64,000 nt of DNA from DATMER01 sp035536935 (GCA_035536935.1 DATLNC010000065.1:1-64000); one strand, 5' to 3'; positions 34,575 to 43,900 are shown, counted from the first letter of the stretch. Numbers and translations: made by a program. Notes: generated by a model from the sequence alone, not told the origin.

Positions 34575-34831
34575 GCGAGATCGTCATATTCATCCTACAG
34601 CTTGAAACTGCTGCCTTCCCGAGTCCTGATCGAGGTGGGAGGGGAGAGGATCGTCTTCTTGGCAGGAAAACTGCCTGATGAGCGCCCGAGAGAGCCTCCC
34701 GCAGCGGGCTGGAGGGGTGATTTCTCGGGTTGAGGACCCTCCGAGGCTCGGTTAACTCGAGGTTCTCCGAGTGGAATGAGGGTCTGCCGCCGAGTTAATG
34801 CCCTCCTTCTTCTTGAATCCTCTGGAACCTC
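34575..34831. repeat. Transposase 3' tail, copy A
   Basis: About 257 bp after the transposase stop that aligns with the tails at 35785-36057 and 39793-40070: CAGCTTG near the start, GATCGAG plus GGGGAGAGGA in the middle, GCCGCCGAG and CCTTCTTCTT near the end, finishing TCTGGAACCTC. The most diverged of the three. Confidence 0.65.
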
Positions 34832-35301
34832 ATCAGGCAGAACAATCGTTCCAGTCATATTTGACATGACCATGACCTGCATTGAAGGGAGCGAAGAGGG
34901 CAAGCCTTCCGGTGGTTATTGCGTTTCGATGCCTTCGGGGAGCCTCCTGGTCAGGGGGAGGAACCTGGTCGACGCGCCTGAGAAAGATGGGCAGTTGAGT
35001 CGCTACTCTTCTTGAATCCTCTGGAACCTCCCCCGGGGCCTGGTGGACTCGGATTACAGCGAAGGGCAGTTGGCGAGCTTCAAGAAGAATTGAGGGCGCC
35101 CCTCAGCTTGTCTCGTGGACCAGATACGCACAACGGCTGGTGAGCCGATGGGTCGCCAGGTCGTCGAGGAGATTGTACTGGCGGATCTCCAAACCAGGAA
35201 GCGTGGACGCGGAAGCGCCTTGCTGTCTTCCCCGAGTGCTCCAACGCTTTGGCGAGAGCTTCCTGCGGGTTCGGGATGCTGCCCGCGCTCACTTTGAGCC
35301 T
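34832..35301. other. 470-bp gene-free stretch between transposon remnants
   Basis: A second copy of CTTCTTGAATCCTCTGGAAC at 35008 repeats the end of tail A (34809), suggesting another decayed tail. A minus-strand frame (35080-35292) gives 70 residues without a recognised family. No functional gene is supported. Confidence 0.5.
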
Positions 35302-35664
35302 TTCACGAGGTTCAACGAGAGTCTCGTCGACTCTATTGAGAGGCTCGAAAGGTTCGATGAGGGGCTCGAAAGGTCCGGCGAGAGACTCAAAGGGTCTAAC
35401 GAGAGGCTCGAAAGGTCGGACGAGACTCTCGATAGCCCGTCGGAAGCCTCGTCGGGTTCAACAAGAGGCTGAAAAGGCTCGACGAGAGGCTCATCGAGTC
35501 GAGCGAGAGGTTCGAAAGGTTCGACGAGACGCTCGAAAGGTCTGACGAGAGCCTCGAAAGGTCTGACGAGAGCCTCAAAAGGTCTAACGAGAGGCTCAAA
35601 GGGTCTGACGAGAGGCTCGAAGGGTCTGACGAGCCTCTAAAAAGGTTGGACGAGAGGCTCGTCG
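35302..35664. repeat. Helically phased repeat array 3 (18 units, 21-bp pitch)
   Basis: Units near AGGCTCGAAAGGTCTGACGAG with CTC (or TTC/CTG) at 35302, 35323, 35344, 35365, 35386, 35407, 35428, then one 20-bp step to 35448, then every 21 bp to 35658. More uniform than arrays 1 and 4; the last unit closes as GACGAGAGGCTCGTC, an inverted repeat. Because 21 bp is seven codons, both sides of the single slip encode heptads such as RLERSDE. Runs straight into a transposase remnant. Confidence 0.92.
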
Positions 35665-36057
35665 ACCGCGTTCCGGGAGGCTGCCGAAAAGCTGAAGGCG
35701 GGAGACCGGACGGCCAGGTTCCCTCTGGGCTCGTTTCCTCCCGCCCTTCCCTTCGTGACCGCCTACCCGAGCCTGCCTCCGTAGGCGAGCGACGACGACT
35801 CTGACCCTCAGCTTGCCGGCAACTGGCCTTCTTGGTCTCGCGATCGAGAGAGGAAGGGGAGAGGACTGTCCTCCGGAGGGCGGAAAGGGGGTGGAACGAG
35901 CGGGAGTCGCCGAGAGCGCGTGAAAAAGGCCGTCGCCAAGTAATTTCACTGGGAAAACTGCCTCACAAGGCCCGTCACTTCTCGCCTGAGCCCCTTTGGC
36001 CGAGCCTGCCGCCGTGGTTAGGCCTTCTTCTTCTCGGAACGTCTGGCACTTCCTCTG
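35665..36057 (+). pseudogene. Transposase C-terminal remnant and tail, copy B
   Basis: 35665-35784 encodes TAFREAAEKLKAGDRTARFP then LGSFPPALPFVTAYPSLPP and a stop, the last 39 residues of the same transposase family. 35785-36057 is its tail, ending GGAACGTCTGGCACTTCCTC. Array 3 replaces everything upstream. Not functional. Confidence 0.78.
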
Positions 36058-36100
36058 TCAGAAGCTCTTTCTGCAGCACTTCCTCCGCAGGGACGATCGC

Positions 36101-36670
36101 TTATGTCGAACGACCCTGCGCAGAAGAAAGGTCACGAAGCAGCTTGAGCAGATCCAGCTCTGTGTAGTGTTCAAACTCATACGTCCCCTTGTTGCGAGCC
36201 TTCAGGAGGGCATTGATGATCTGGAGTGTCTTGTCGATGAGGTTCTCGACTTCGTTCCCCGTAAGGCCGGCCTCTTCGAAAGCACGTTCATACGTGTGTG
36301 ACCGGTCCCGATGGCCGAATACCTTGTCGCGCAGCAGTTTGATCTTGAGGATCGATGATTCTACGGCAGCGACGCTTTCCTTTACGTTCTGCATAATCGA
36401 CTTCGATATACCCGGCTCGCTCTGAAGAGACACCACTAAGCGAGGGATGCTCAGGGCCTCTTTGTGAGTATCATAGAGGCGGCATAGTGCCATGATCATG
36501 GCGACGAAATGACTGTGAATGGCAATCCTAAAGTATCCGAGGTAGTGATTCATAGTTCCCACGTACGTTGGCCGCACCTTGTCACTTTTGAGAGTCCACC
36601 ACGCTTCATAGGTGTCACGCGCGCGCAGCACGTCTTGGAACAGCTCTTCAAGTTTTTCGTCGAAGGTCAT
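36101..36670 (-). CDS. HEPN (AbiU2-like) protein
   Basis: 189 all-helical residues. Arg114-x5-His120 (LLRDKVFGHRDRS) fits the Rx4-6H ribonuclease motif of HEPN domains, and the HSHFVAMIMALCRLYD and LTGNEVENLIDKT surroundings resemble the AbiU2-type HEPN family linked to abortive infection. Last gene of the Ubl operon, overlapping the DUF6527 gene by four bases. Likely the toxic effector or an RNA-cleaving arm of the system; substrate unknown. Confidence 0.75.
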   Translation of the reverse strand: MTFDEKLEELFQDVLRARDTYEAWWTLKSDKVRPTYVGTMNHYLGYFRIAIHSHFVAMIMALCRLYDTHKEALSIPRLVVSLQSEPGISKSIMQNVKESVAAVESSILKIKLLRDKVFGHRDRSHTYERAFEEAGLTGNEVENLIDKTLQIINALLKARNKGTYEFEHYTELDLLKLLRDLSSAQGRST

Positions 36671-37128
36671 GGACGCTCCTCATTCACCCATTTCAAAAAC
36701 CAATGCTTAAGTCTTGAGAACACGCTCTTTGCCCCGGAAATCGCCGTCGGAGACGGAGCAGCCTCGATTGCTGTGGAGTCGTGAATGCTGTAGTAGAGGG
36801 CCTTCGCCACCCTGTCCTCTCGGCGCCCGGCCGCAATCTGCTGGTCTGTCCAAGGAGCCGCCTTAATCGCTCGCCCACGCTCTATTACGTAGTGCGAACG
36901 ACAGGGCAGGCTCCAGTTGCCGATAGATGGCCACAAAGAGATAGTCTCGCCGTCGTAGGTCATTTTCCAGTCGGTTGGCGAGAGTGGAGTAACGACCTCC
37001 TGGCCACAGCCGCAGCAACAGCTGTGGGCGATGCTGCCGTATTCCATCGAGACATAGAGCACGCCCGGCTCTAGGTGGTCTGGGAAATGCGTCACGAAGC
37101 GGTGCTCTAGTGGGGACCAGCGCATCAT
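36667..37128 (-). CDS. DUF6527 family protein of the Ubl operon
   Basis: 153 residues with a Cys/His cluster (AHSCCCGCGQEVVTPLSPTDW region), WSLPCRSHYVIERGRA and a Trp-rich end. Proteins of this type accompany multi-ubiquitin-domain and E1 genes in predicted bacterial Ub-like operons and were called metal-binding components; a peptidase role (Ser/Cys/His present) is possible. Overlaps both neighbours by four bases. Confidence 0.72.
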   Translation of the reverse strand: MMRWSPLEHRFVTHFPDHLEPGVLYVSMEYGSIAHSCCCGCGQEVVTPLSPTDWKMTYDGETISLWPSIGNWSLPCRSHYVIERGRAIKAAPWTDQQIAAGRREDRVAKALYYSIHDSTAIEAAPSPTAISGAKSVFSRLKHWFLKWVNEERP

Positions 37129-38303
37129 GCGAAGTCACCATTCTCAAGCTGGTTTCCATCTGTCGTGTAGGTGCAGTGGTGCTCCCGCTCCAGATCGCGG
37201 TAGAAGCCGCGGATCTTCTTCCACTTCACAACCGCCAGCACCGCGTTGAGCGCGTTCAGGTCCGCCACCTGGATGTTGGACGAGTACACGTCGTCCTCTC
37301 CACCGCCGGCGAACGAGATACGACGCCCGTGATGAATATGGACGCGCTTGTCGGGCGTGCTCGCGGTTACCCGCAGGATGCCGCCCAACGACCCGTCCAC
37401 GAGCTCCAGCCCCATGCCAACATCAATGAACACGGCACCAATCTCCTCGAGCTTCCTAACGATCTGACGCTTCGCCTCGCCCGCATCCATGCACAAAAAC
37501 GCCGTGGTGATGCCATCGAGGAAATGGACGTTCCCCTCGTCCAGCGCGACGGGGTGTGCCACGATACCCCGATGCATTCGGGAGTAAATGCTCTTGAAGT
37601 AGTCGACCTTCTTGGGCACCTCACGCAGCTCATCGAGGGAGGGCGCACCTGGCGCGCGGAAGGCATTGTGCTGCAGGAACTCATCCTCGTCGAAGAGCCG
37701 GATCTCGCGGACTGGCGTCTTGGCGATGAAGTCGAGGACGTAAGAGCCAGTGCCCCCGAGCCCGATAATTGCAACGCGCTCGTTCATCAGGAGCTCGGTA
37801 AGGGCACCGATGCCGGCTCGGTCCGAGGCCGTCTCCATATAGTTGAAGATACTGTCCTCCTCGTCCTCCAGCGCTCGGAAGGTCCTCGGCGTAACCTCCG
37901 GCTTTAGCACGGCAGCCGGCCCCGAGATGACACCGGCGTAGGTGGTCATCTTCTCGTAGTAATCGCGGTAGCCGCCTTCCGGCTTGCTTGAGAAGTGGTG
38001 CTTCGCGGTTAGACCGTGGCCGAGGTTGAAATTCCCGCTGCTGTGCGCGATCGCCGCGATGGGTGTTCCGTCGGCCTTGCACGGGAACTCGCCGTCAAAC
38101 CAGGCCTGATGCGTGTCCGGCGTCTGAGTAACGTCCCCGGCCATGCTGAGGGTGGAAATCAGAGAGCCCCTGCGGACCCTCCGCTGCGTGTCAACGTAGG
38201 GCACTTCGCGCATGACCAGGAGGCCGCCCTGGATTTGCACGAAGTACCCTTCGTCTAGAAGTCGCTTCAAGTCCGGACTACGACTTATCGGTCCGGGTGA
38301 CAT
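37125..38303 (-). CDS. E1-like ThiF adenylyltransferase with N-terminal DUF6791/E2-like domain
   Basis: 392 residues. N-terminal domain (1-150) is of the type fused to ThiF in Ub-like operons (VQIQGGLLVMREVPYVD, AIAHSSGNFNLGHGL). ThiF domain from about 170: VAIIGLGGTGSYVLDFIAKT nucleotide loop, RLFDEDEFLQHNAFR, and FLCMDAGEAKRQ. Only three cysteines (75, 271, 377); none sits in an obvious E1 catalytic loop, so thioester chemistry is uncertain. Would adenylate the Ubl C-terminus. Overlaps the Ubl gene by 26 bases. Confidence 0.85.
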   Translation of the reverse strand: MSPGPISRSPDLKRLLDEGYFVQIQGGLLVMREVPYVDTQRRVRRGSLISTLSMAGDVTQTPDTHQAWFDGEFPCKADGTPIAAIAHSSGNFNLGHGLTAKHHFSSKPEGGYRDYYEKMTTYAGVISGPAAVLKPEVTPRTFRALEDEEDSIFNYMETASDRAGIGALTELLMNERVAIIGLGGTGSYVLDFIAKTPVREIRLFDEDEFLQHNAFRAPGAPSLDELREVPKKVDYFKSIYSRMHRGIVAHPVALDEGNVHFLDGITTAFLCMDAGEAKRQIVRKLEEIGAVFIDVGMGLELVDGSLGGILRVTASTPDKRVHIHHGRRISFAGGGEDDVYSSNIQVADLNALNAVLAVVKWKKIRGFYRDLEREHHCTYTTDGNQLENGDFA

Positions 38304-38589
38304 TGAAGATGGTCTCCTTCTTCTTGACCTCGACGGAGCCCCCGGCGCCGAGTTCGCCAGCGTGGGGCTTGGACGCAGCGTGGCGGTAGGTCATGGAGAA
38401 CTCGATGTTCGGCCCGTGCGGACCGGGGAATGCCAGTTCTACCACCTCTTCGAAGGTGACATGGCTGTGGTCCACGATGTGCGGCCGCGTGTTCACGATG
38501 AACTCAAAGGTCAAGGCCGGTCGCGGCGACTGGCCCTCGCGCAGGGTCTCGCCTAAGTGGTCATGCTCAAAAACACCGCTCGTTTCCAT
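38278..38589 (-). CDS. Ubiquitin-like (multi-ubiquitin family) protein
   Basis: 103 residues with one Ubl domain of the bacterial multi-ubiquitin type: LTFEFIVNTRPHIVDHSHVT, FEEVVELAFPGPHGPN, FSMTYRHAASKPHAG and KKKETIFNVTRTDKS at the end. It ends in Ser, not Gly-Gly. Strong AAGGAG site before ATG 38589. First gene of the Ubl-E1-DUF6527-HEPN operon; conjugated to unknown targets. Confidence 0.83.
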   Translation of the reverse strand: METSGVFEHDHLGETLREGQSPRPALTFEFIVNTRPHIVDHSHVTFEEVVELAFPGPHGPNIEFSMTYRHAASKPHAGELGAGGSVEVKKKETIFNVTRTDKS

Positions 38590-38681
38590 GGTCTTCTCCT
38601 TTGGCTAAAAGGGCCGTGTAGTGACGGCACTACGTTACGCCTCAGCACGGTCGATGTCAACACTCCCAACGTTGCAACCAG

Positions 38682-38687
38682 ATTATA
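38682..38687 (-). promoter_or_regulatory. -10 box of the Ubl operon
   Basis: Perfect TATAAT on the minus strand, about 93 bp before the Ubl start. No good -35 at 16-18 bp; instead the inverted repeat 38688-38702 abuts it. A plus-strand pair TTGCAA (38672-38677) and TAACAA (38695-38700), 17 bp apart, could serve the divergent XRE gene. Confidence 0.55.
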
Positions 38688-38702
38688 GTTTGTCTAACAA
38701 AC
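38688..38702. promoter_or_regulatory. Operator-like inverted repeat 1
   Basis: GTTTGTCTAACAAAC, 5-bp arms (GTTTG/CAAAC) around TCTAA, touching the minus-strand TATAAT and overlapping the possible plus-strand -10. Placed to let the XRE protein control both directions. Confidence 0.6.
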
Positions 38703-38716
38703 AAAGATTGGCAGGT

Positions 38717-38727
38717 AAACATTGTTT
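38717..38727. promoter_or_regulatory. Operator-like inverted repeat 2
   Basis: AAACATTGTTT, a perfect 11-bp palindrome sharing the AAAC/GTTT half-site with repeat 1, 11 bp before the XRE start. Confidence 0.55.
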
Positions 38728-38738
38728 GGGAGATTGAC

Positions 38739-39113
38739 ATGAACCGGCATATCGGGATAATGAGGATGATGGCTGCGGATCCCTTCTACGAAGAGTTTGG
38801 TAGACTTCTGAAAAATGCCCGTGGCCCTCAAGCACACCGGCCCAGGATGACGCAGGCTCATCTCGCCGACGCTCTAGGGCTTAGCCGCCCGTCGGTCGCC
38901 AACATCGAGAAAGGGAGGCAAGCGGTCCAACTCCATATCGTGGTCAGGATGGCAGAGGTTCTGGGGGTCGAGGTTGGAAGTTTGATCCCCCAGCGGGTTC
39001 CTGTACTGATCTCTACAGAAGGGAATCTTGCCATAGCAGCTCTTCAGGGTCAGGGAGCGTCAGAGAATGCGATCCGCAGAGCGCTCCTTCATCTTCCTAA
39101 AAAGACTGGATGA
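38739..39113 (+). CDS. XRE-family regulator of the Ubl operon
   Basis: 124 residues with a clear helix-turn-helix (MTQAHLADALGLSRPSVANI, EKGRQAVQLHIVVRMAEVLG). Divergent from the Ubl operon and followed after three bases by an ImmA-like protease gene; such XRE/ImmA pairs form repressor-antirepressor switches in mobile elements and defence loci. GGGAG site before the ATG. AT-richer than the chromosome. Confidence 0.88.
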   Translation: MNRHIGIMRMMAADPFYEEFGRLLKNARGPQAHRPRMTQAHLADALGLSRPSVANIEKGRQAVQLHIVVRMAEVLGVEVGSLIPQRVPVLISTEGNLAIAALQGQGASENAIRRALLHLPKKTG

Positions 39114-39116
39114 TCT

Positions 39117-39647
39117 ATGAACTGGATGGCTAAAGCAGCTAGGGCAGCAAAGCGACTTATCGCGGAATATGAAATATCTAAGCCACCTGTGGATGTCGAG
39201 CGCCTTGCAAAACGAGAAGGACTTCGAGTAGTCGAGGAAAAACTCGAAAGTGAGATATCCGGCATGCTATACCTAGAGGGTGGAAGTGCACTAATCTTGA
39301 TAAATCAGGATGACGCACCCGTCCGGAAAAGATTTAGTATAGCCCACGAATTAGGTCACTATAAGCTGCATTCATCCTCATCCTCAGTCTTCGTAGATCG
39401 AAGGGTGCGCTTCCGCGATGCGAGTTCTAGCCAAGGAACTATCAAAGAAGAGATTGAAGCCAATAATTTTGCTGCCGAGCTTCTGATGCCAGAGGATTTT
39501 GTACTCAGAGAGGTAGTACGCCTACGAGGCCGCCGCTTTCCTCTAGGTGACGAAGAGTTAATCGAGGAGTTGGCTAACATATTTGAGGTGAGCAGGCAGG
39601 CGATGGAAGTTCGGTTGGCCAATCTGGGCGAGCTTGGTACATGTTGA
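39117..39647 (+). CDS. ImmA/IrrE-family metallopeptidase
   Basis: 176 residues with the zinc motif His77-Glu78-x2-His81 (SIAHELGHYKLH) and EIEANNFAAELLMPEDFV, where the third ligand Glu is expected. Cleaves or senses the partner XRE repressor in known systems. Lower GC than the surroundings. Confidence 0.9.
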   Translation: MNWMAKAARAAKRLIAEYEISKPPVDVERLAKREGLRVVEEKLESEISGMLYLEGGSALILINQDDAPVRKRFSIAHELGHYKLHSSSSSVFVDRRVRFRDASSSQGTIKEEIEANNFAAELLMPEDFVLREVVRLRGRRFPLGDEELIEELANIFEVSRQAMEVRLANLGELGTC

Positions 39648-39714
39648 TTGGACATCTATCTGTACATAAAGCGGAGGGGAGTAACTCACCGCGCAGTTGC
39701 TCGTAAGGCAGCAT

Positions 39715-40070
39715 CGGACGGCCAGGTTTCCTCTGGGCTCGTTCCCGCTCGCCCTTCCGTTTGTGAGTGCATATCCGAGCCTGCCTCCGTAGGCAACGCG
39801 GCGGCGATTCTGACCCTCAGCTTGCAGGCGACCAACCTTCTCGACCTCGCGATCGAGAGAGGAAGGGGAGGGGACCGTCCTCGCAGCGCAAAAAGGCTGA
39901 CGGAAGGCGCCGGGAGCTCTCGAGAGTACGTTCAAGACGATGATGCAGCAGGTGATTTCCCTGGCGTAACTACCCTGTGACGACGGTCGCGCGCTCGCCT
40001 GAGTCCCTCTTACCGAGGATGCCGCCGAGATTAGGCCTTCTTCTTCTCTAAACGCCTGTCACTTCCTCCG
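39715..40070 (+). pseudogene. Transposase C-terminal remnant and tail, copy C
   Basis: 39715-39792 encodes RTARFPLGSFPLALPFVSAY then PSLPP and a stop, the same last residues as copy B. 39793-40070 aligns with tail B over its length (CTGACCCTCAGCTTG, CGCGATCGAGAGAGGAAGGG) and ends TAAACGCCTGTCACTTCCTC, the motif found solo at 32251 and 33742. It begins about 70 bp after the ImmA stop. Confidence 0.78.
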
Positions 40071-40122
40071 GAGACCCCCGCCCTCCGTTTTACAGGTAGG
40101 TCGCCGGGAGTCGCGAAGGGTG

Positions 40123-40128
40123 TAAAAT
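40123..40128 (+). promoter_or_regulatory. -10-like box before MNT
   Basis: TAAAAT nine bases before ATG 40138; no ribosome site between. Confidence 0.35.
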
Positions 40129-40137
40129 GACCTCGTC

Positions 40138-40470
40138 ATGAGCCACCTGCCCCCTCACCTCGCCCAGGTCGTCGAAAAGCTCCGCGCAGGACTGAAGGAG
40201 CTCTACGGCGACCGTTTCCGCGGCCTGCTGCTCTATGGCTCCTACGCTCGGGGGGACTTCCGCGAGGGGAGCGATATCGACCTGCTGTTGCTGTTGGACG
40301 GGCCGGTGAATACGGTCGAGGAAATCATCCGGCTGGAGCCGCTCAAGTGGCCCCTCTCGCTGGCCAATGACGTGGTCCTCTCGGTCATGCCGGCGAGTTT
40401 TCAAGCCTATCAGCGAGGGCAGACCAACTTTCTGCGCGTGGTCAGCCAAGAGGCCGTCCGAGCAGCATGA
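40138..40470 (+). CDS. MNT-type nucleotidyltransferase antitoxin
   Basis: 110 residues with the minimal nucleotidyltransferase motif GSYARGDFREGSDIDLLLLL (Gly34-Ser35, Asp46, Asp48). In MNT-HEPN pairs this protein AMPylates and silences the HEPN toxin. Overlaps the HEPN gene by four bases. Confidence 0.9.
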   Translation: MSHLPPHLAQVVEKLRAGLKELYGDRFRGLLLYGSYARGDFREGSDIDLLLLLDGPVNTVEEIIRLEPLKWPLSLANDVVLSVMPASFQAYQRGQTNFLRVVSQEAVRAA

Positions 40471-40874
40471 CGAGCGGATTGCTCCTTGAGAAGGCGGCAA
40501 GATCGTTCGATGCCGCAGAGCGTCTGCTGCAAGCCGGCGACAATGATTTCGGAGCTTCCAGAACCTACTACGGCTATTTCTACATTGCCCAGGAGCTCCT
40601 CCTGTCGATGGGACTATCCTACGGCCGCCACGGACAGGTGATTGCTCAGTACGGTCTCCACTTCGCCAAAACTCAACGACTCGACCCGGCGTTCCATCGC
40701 TTCCTGGATAGAGCCTTCGAAATCCGGCATACCGCTGATTACGAGACGCTGCCCATCGAGCCGGATCGGGTGGAGGAACTTATCCGTGAAGGCCGGCGTT
40801 TCCTGGCCGCCGCCTCCGAATATCTGAAAGGAATCCACGAGAGCGAGGTCCCCGACGTGCCCCTGGATCCGTGA
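40467..40874 (+). CDS. HEPN domain toxin partner
   Basis: 135 helical residues of the MNT-associated HEPN type (ASRTYYGYFYIAQELLLSMG, RHGQVIAQYGLHF, FEIRHTADYE). The RHxxxDY piece is the usual end motif, where Tyr would be the AMPylated residue. Ribonuclease toxin by family knowledge. Confidence 0.85.
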   Translation: MTSGLLLEKAARSFDAAERLLQAGDNDFGASRTYYGYFYIAQELLLSMGLSYGRHGQVIAQYGLHFAKTQRLDPAFHRFLDRAFEIRHTADYETLPIEPDRVEELIREGRRFLAAASEYLKGIHESEVPDVPLDP

Positions 40875-40920
40875 GATCGCTGGGACACGCCGGATCAGGT
40901 GGGACCGAGCAGGGAACGGT

Positions 40921-43900
40921 CTACTCGATCGAGATCGCCTCCTCCTCTCGAAGCAACTCGATTTTCGCCTCCGCCACCTTCCTGCGGAAAGCAGCCACGT
41001 CCTCCGCAAACAGCCTGTTGAAGTCCGCGAAAGTCTTCCGAGCCACCGCCTCAGTCTGCTCCAAATAAGTTTGCGCCGTAGCGCTCGGGGGCTCGAACGT
41101 CGAGAACACGGGCCCCCCTGCGGCGTCCACCTCGGCCATGAGGGACCGGTCGTCGATGATGCCCTTGACGTCCGGGCTGACCCAGAGGCGCTTTTCCATC
41201 TCGGTGAGCTTCTTCTGAAGATCCCTTGCCGCATCCTTGAGGGCCTTGTTCGGATCGTCCTTTGAGGGCTCGGCCTTCTTGTCCTTGGGCTGGAGCTTCT
41301 GCAGGACGACTTCGACGTCCTTGCGGGTGGCGGCGATGCGATCGATGGCGTCCACCGTTGATTCCTGGATTTTCTGGATGCGGACGAGGGCGTCTTCCCG
41401 GGTCTTCCAGTCGGCTTCGGTGTTGTCGATCGTTGGCGCAGCCACGACCTGGACGGTCCCCTTGGCTTCGTGATCGCCATAGCGGACGGTTACTCCATAG
41501 GTGCCGGGTGGCACCTCGGGCCCGCTCTCCTCTTCCAGTGGGTTGCCGCGATTGTCGGTCGGTGGACGGCGCCAGGCGTCGCGGCCCAGGTCCCAGGCGG
41601 TCCGGTTCAGGCCCATCTTCGCCGGGGCTTCCAGGGTGCGGACGATCTTGCCCGCGGCGTTGGCGATCTCGATCTTTACCTTGGGCTCCTTCGGCTTCTC
41701 TTCGGGCTCCGGCTTCGTTTCCTGGGGCGGCTTGCCGGCCTCGGCTTCCTCGTCGGATGGCTGGGCAGCGGCCTTGCGCGCTTCGGCCCGTTCCTTTTCC
41801 TTGCGCTCGCGCTCCTTTTCCTCAATCGGGTGCGGCAGGCCGGGAGCGTTCAGGGAGTAGGTGAGGAGGACGCCGAACGGCCGGCTTTCCGCGCGGTACT
41901 CGCCCGCGCCGCTCCGGGGATTGCCGCTGCCGGCTCCCATCCGATACAGCCGGCCCGGCGAGGAGGCATAGAGGTGGAGCGGCTCGCGCATCGTCTCGGC
42001 CGTGAGCTCCCGCAAGGGCGCAATGTCGTCCACGATGTACAGGGCGCGGCCGTGGGTCGCCACGACGAGGTCGTGATCCCGCGGATGAATCACGAGGTCC
42101 ATGGCCGAGACGGTCTGCGGCAGGCCGTGATGCCACTTCATCCAGCTCCGGCCCGCATCGTTCGAGACGTAGAGGCCCGACTCCGTGCCGAGGAAGAGGA
42201 GGTCGCGGTCGACCGGGTCCTGCTCGATCGAGAGCGCGTACCCTTCGACGTCTTTCGTCGCCAGGCTCTTCCAGGTCTTGCCCCAGTCGTCCGTGCGGAA
42301 GGCATAAGGTTTCCAATCGTCGCGGCGGTGGTTGTCGAGCACCACGAAAGCCGAGGCGGCGTCGAACTTGGAGGCGCGGATGTGGGGCACCCAGGTGTTG
42401 GCGGGCACGCCCTTCAGACTTTTCTCCACGCTGTCCCAGGTCTTGCCGCCGTCGCGGGTGACATGAACCCGGCCGTCGTCCGTGCCCACCCAGATCACTC
42501 CCTTTTGCACCGGGCTTGGCGAGATGGCGATGATCGTCGTGTAGTTTTCGGCGCCGGTCACGTCGGGAGTGATGCCCCCTGTATTACGCGTTTGCCATTC
42601 CGGTTTGTTGGAGGTCAGGTCGGGACTGATCACGGTCCAGCTCTCGCCGCGGTCGGTGGATTTGTGGACGTACTGGCTGCCGAGATAGATCGTCCCTGGC
42701 TCGAACGGGTCCTGGGCGAGGCCGGTGTTCCAGTTGAAGCGGAGGCGATTTCTTTCCGGGTCCACTTCCGGTGGCTTGATACCGCGCAATTCGCCGGTGC
42801 GGAGGTTCCAGCGTCCCAGGAAGCCGCCCTGGGAGAGCGAGTAGCCGCGCATCGAGTCCTCGGGATCGGGGACGACGTCGAAGCCGTCGCCGCCGCCGAT
42901 CCGGTCCCACTGGTGGTTGCGGATGCCTCCCCCCTCTTCCCAGACCGAGCTGGGCCCGCGCCAGGAGCCGTTGTCCTGCAGGCCGCCATAGACGTGGTAC
43001 GGGACGTCCATGTCCACATTGATGTGGTAGTACTGGGCGATCGGCAGGTTGGCCACGAATTGAAAGGTTTCCCCGTGGTCGTGGCTGATGCCCAGGCCGC
43101 CATCCTCGCCGGCGATCAGGTGCTCGGGATCGTTCGGATTGATCCAGAGCTCGTGATAGTCGCCGTGGATCGCGCGCGCGCCGGGCAGGTTGTTGAAGGT
43201 CTTGCCGCCGTCGTTCGATACGGAGAGGCGCGCGGCCAGGTTGTAGATCCGGTTCGGCCAGGCGGGATCGACCCGGATGTCCGCGTAATAGAAAGGACGG
43301 CTCGCCGTGCGCTGGTCTTCGTTCACGGCCTTCCAGGTGCGTCCGCCGTCGTCGGAGCGGAGCAGGGCGCTCTTCTGCGCCTCGACCAGGGCGTAGACGA
43401 TGCTCGGGTTGGAGGGCGAGATCGCGAGGCCCATCCGGCCGAGCTCTCCCTTGGGCAGGCCGTCTTCCTCGGTGAGCCGCTTCCAGCTTTCGCCGCCGTC
43501 GTAGGTGACGTAGAGGCCCGAGCCCGGACCTCCGGAGCGGAACGTCCAGGGCTGGCGCCGGTGGTCCCACATGGCGGCGAAGAGCTTGTTCGGATTGGCG
43601 GGGTCCATGACCAGCTCGCCTACTCCGGTGCGCTCGTCCACGTAGAGGACTCTCTTCCAGGTCCTGCCGCCATCGGTGGTCTTGAAGACGCCGCGCTCGG
43701 GGTTTTCGCCCCAGAGCTTGCCGAGGGCGGCGACGTAAGCCACGTCCGGATCCGCGGGATGGAGGATCACGCGGTGGATGCGCTCGGTCTTTTCGAGACC
43801 CAGGTGCTTCCAGGTGCGTCCGCCGTCGTCGGATCTATAGATGCCGTTGCCGGCCGAGACGCTGTTGCGCGGGTTGCCTTCGCCCGAGCCCACCCAGACG

